This document shows positions 63,272 to 64,000 of a stretch of 64,000 nucleotides of DNA, piece by piece. The notes under the pieces were generated by a model. It saw nothing but the letters and a program-made list of their open reading frames with translations, did not search any database and was not told where the DNA came from. Every line of letters starts with the position of its first letter. Positions within the stretch are counted from its first letter, which is position 1. The stretch lies in assembly GCA_003611805.1 (NCBI GenBank), contig RAYM01000031.1, forward strand, positions 1-64,000, in the 5' to 3' direction. The DNA comes from a bacterium 1xD42-87. Lineage in GTDB: Bacteria > Bacillota > Clostridia > Lachnospirales > Lachnospiraceae. A program made the translations under genes and the position numbers.

Positions 63272-63772
63272 ATGGAAAAAGGCAGGATTCAGATATATAG
63301 CGGGGAAGGGCATGGGAAGTCCCCGGCGGCGCTGGGGCGTGCAATTCAGTCGGCATGTGAGGGAGAATATGTCGTCATCATACAGTTTCTGAAAGGGCGT
63401 GGACTGACGGAATCGGAGTTTGTGAAGCGTCTTGAGCCGGAGATCAAAATCTTCCGTTTTGAGAAATCCGTGGAAGATTTTTCGCAGCTTTCCGATGAGC
63501 GCAAGGAGGAGGAGAGCCGCAACATCAGAAACGGATTGAATTTCGCGAAAAAGATCCTGAACACAGGGGAATGCTCCCTGCTGATTCTGGATGAAGTGCT
63601 GGGTCTGATCGACAACGGCATTATTACAGTGGAAGAGTTAAAGAACCTTCTTGCGGGAAAGCCGGAGGAGATGGATATCATTATGACGGGCATCACCCTA
63701 AACGACAGGGTCTGCGCGCTGGCGGATCAGGTGACGAAGGTGGAAACCATGCATTTTAAGATATGGGATTGA
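63272..63772 (+). CDS. cob(I)alamin/corrinoid adenosyltransferase (CobO/BtuR family)
   Basis: This 166-aa P-loop protein adds the adenosyl group to cobalamin or its precursors. IQIYSGEGHGKSPAALGRAI is the nucleotide loop (usual form GNGKGKTTAA), FLKGRGLTESEF the substrate side, and LLILDEVLGLIDNGII the Walker B region. The loop differs from the consensus by proline after GKS. ATG 63272 is preferred over GTG 63263; neither has a strong ribosome site. Its stop lies within the promoter of the following riboswitch leader. Confidence 0.85.
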   Translation: MEKGRIQIYSGEGHGKSPAALGRAIQSACEGEYVVIIQFLKGRGLTESEFVKRLEPEIKIFRFEKSVEDFSQLSDERKEEESRNIRNGLNFAKKILNTGECSLLILDEVLGLIDNGIITVEELKNLLAGKPEEMDIIMTGITLNDRVCALADQVTKVETMHFKIWD

Positions 63773-63797
63773 CACGGATGAATCCGGGTGTTATGAT
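63769..63797 (+). promoter_or_regulatory. promoter of the lysine-riboswitch leader
   Basis: TTGACA (63769-63774), 17 bases, TATGAT (63792-63797), 22 bases before the riboswitch. Confidence 0.75.
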
Positions 63798-63818
63798 GAT
63801 CCTAACATTATAAAGTTT

Positions 63819-63980
63819 GATAGAGGTTGCGTTATCTATCAGTACAGGCATGGATGTGACAGGCACAGGGGAAATGCCCGGAAAGGAGAGAGCGCCGAAA
63901 GGGGAGACGACCTGTAAGTTTTTACCTTGGGCATACAGTTAAGAGCTGTATGACTGTCATCGTAACGATGGGGCGCTATC
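63819..63980 (+). ncRNA. lysine riboswitch (L box)
   Basis: The order of conserved pieces matches the L box: GATAGAGGTTGCG at the 5' end, AGTA, GGAAAGGAGAG, GCGCCGAA, then the CTTGGGCATACAG and GACTGTCATCGTAACGATGG blocks, and GCGCTATC closing P1 with GATAG. The B. subtilis lysC leader has the same order (GATAGAGGTGCG ... GAAAGGGGAGC ... CGCCGAAG ... GGGCTATC). It senses lysine and usually controls lysine synthesis or uptake. The expression platform and gene are cut off by the window end. Confidence 0.88.
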
Positions 63981-64000
63981 CAGACCGGAAACGGAAGAAT

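Overview
The window looks like a chromosomal segment of a Gram-positive anaerobe of the Clostridia, most probably a Lachnospiraceae gut bacterium. I infer this from strong GGAGG-type ribosome sites, TTG/GTG starts, a SigH-type sigma factor, an ECF pantothenate transporter next to type III pantothenate kinase, a TrpB2 tryptophan synthase, rubrerythrin, Mini-RNase III and an L-box lysine riboswitch. No species is named because nothing in the sequence fixes it.

Region 1 (1-15.8 kb) is accessory, visibly AT-richer, and full of broken genes. It holds an IS110/IS1111-type element, a Phd-Doc pair whose toxin gene is split by a 647-bp mobile element, an IS21 copy with both genes broken that sits inside an HNH endonuclease gene, four further type II toxin-antitoxin loci (two intact, two frameshifted or truncated), paired mini-proteins, and a 3.4-kb island relic bounded by a 16-bp direct repeat. 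The relic carries an integrase fragment, a Fic fragment, an intact RelB-ParE pair and a frameshifted GHKL-ATPase/nuclease-like gene. After it come GNAT and VOC-fold genes and small unknown proteins.

Region 2 (15.8-27.1 kb): a cytidylate-kinase-like gene and mntP point left. A long operon then points right: a fused disulfide reductase/rhodanese/siroheme-reductase/ferredoxin protein, hemA, a precorrin-2 dehydrogenase, hemC, a cobA-hemD fusion, hemB, hemL and a 64-aa unknown. Together these make uroporphyrinogen III and siroheme, plausibly for the siroheme-type domain of the first protein.

Region 3 (27.1-43.5 kb): a chemoreceptor with a zinc-type CZB domain outside the membrane; trpB2; a sugar-type ABC transporter joined to a second binding protein, a histidine kinase, a response regulator and a third binding protein; a DUF5722 glycosidase-like protein with a broken C-terminal anchor; a PIG-L deacetylase; and purC.

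Region 4 (43.5-64 kb): mostly core genes. These are rubrerythrin; panT-coaX-coaBC (coenzyme A); ispF; sigH; tRNA-Thr; cysE-cysS-mrnC-rlmB; an SGNH hydrolase with S-x-N repeats; PBP1a; an IMPACT-family protein; mgtE; typA; an SSB-like protein; a corrinoid adenosyltransferase; and a lysine riboswitch whose gene lies beyond the right edge.

Non-coding repeats join the regions: a 166-bp element in two near-identical copies (27.1 and 60.3 kb), one of which supplies the mgtE stop codon; a hairpin/terminator repeat in about four copies; and a 48-nt two-stem repeat in two copies.
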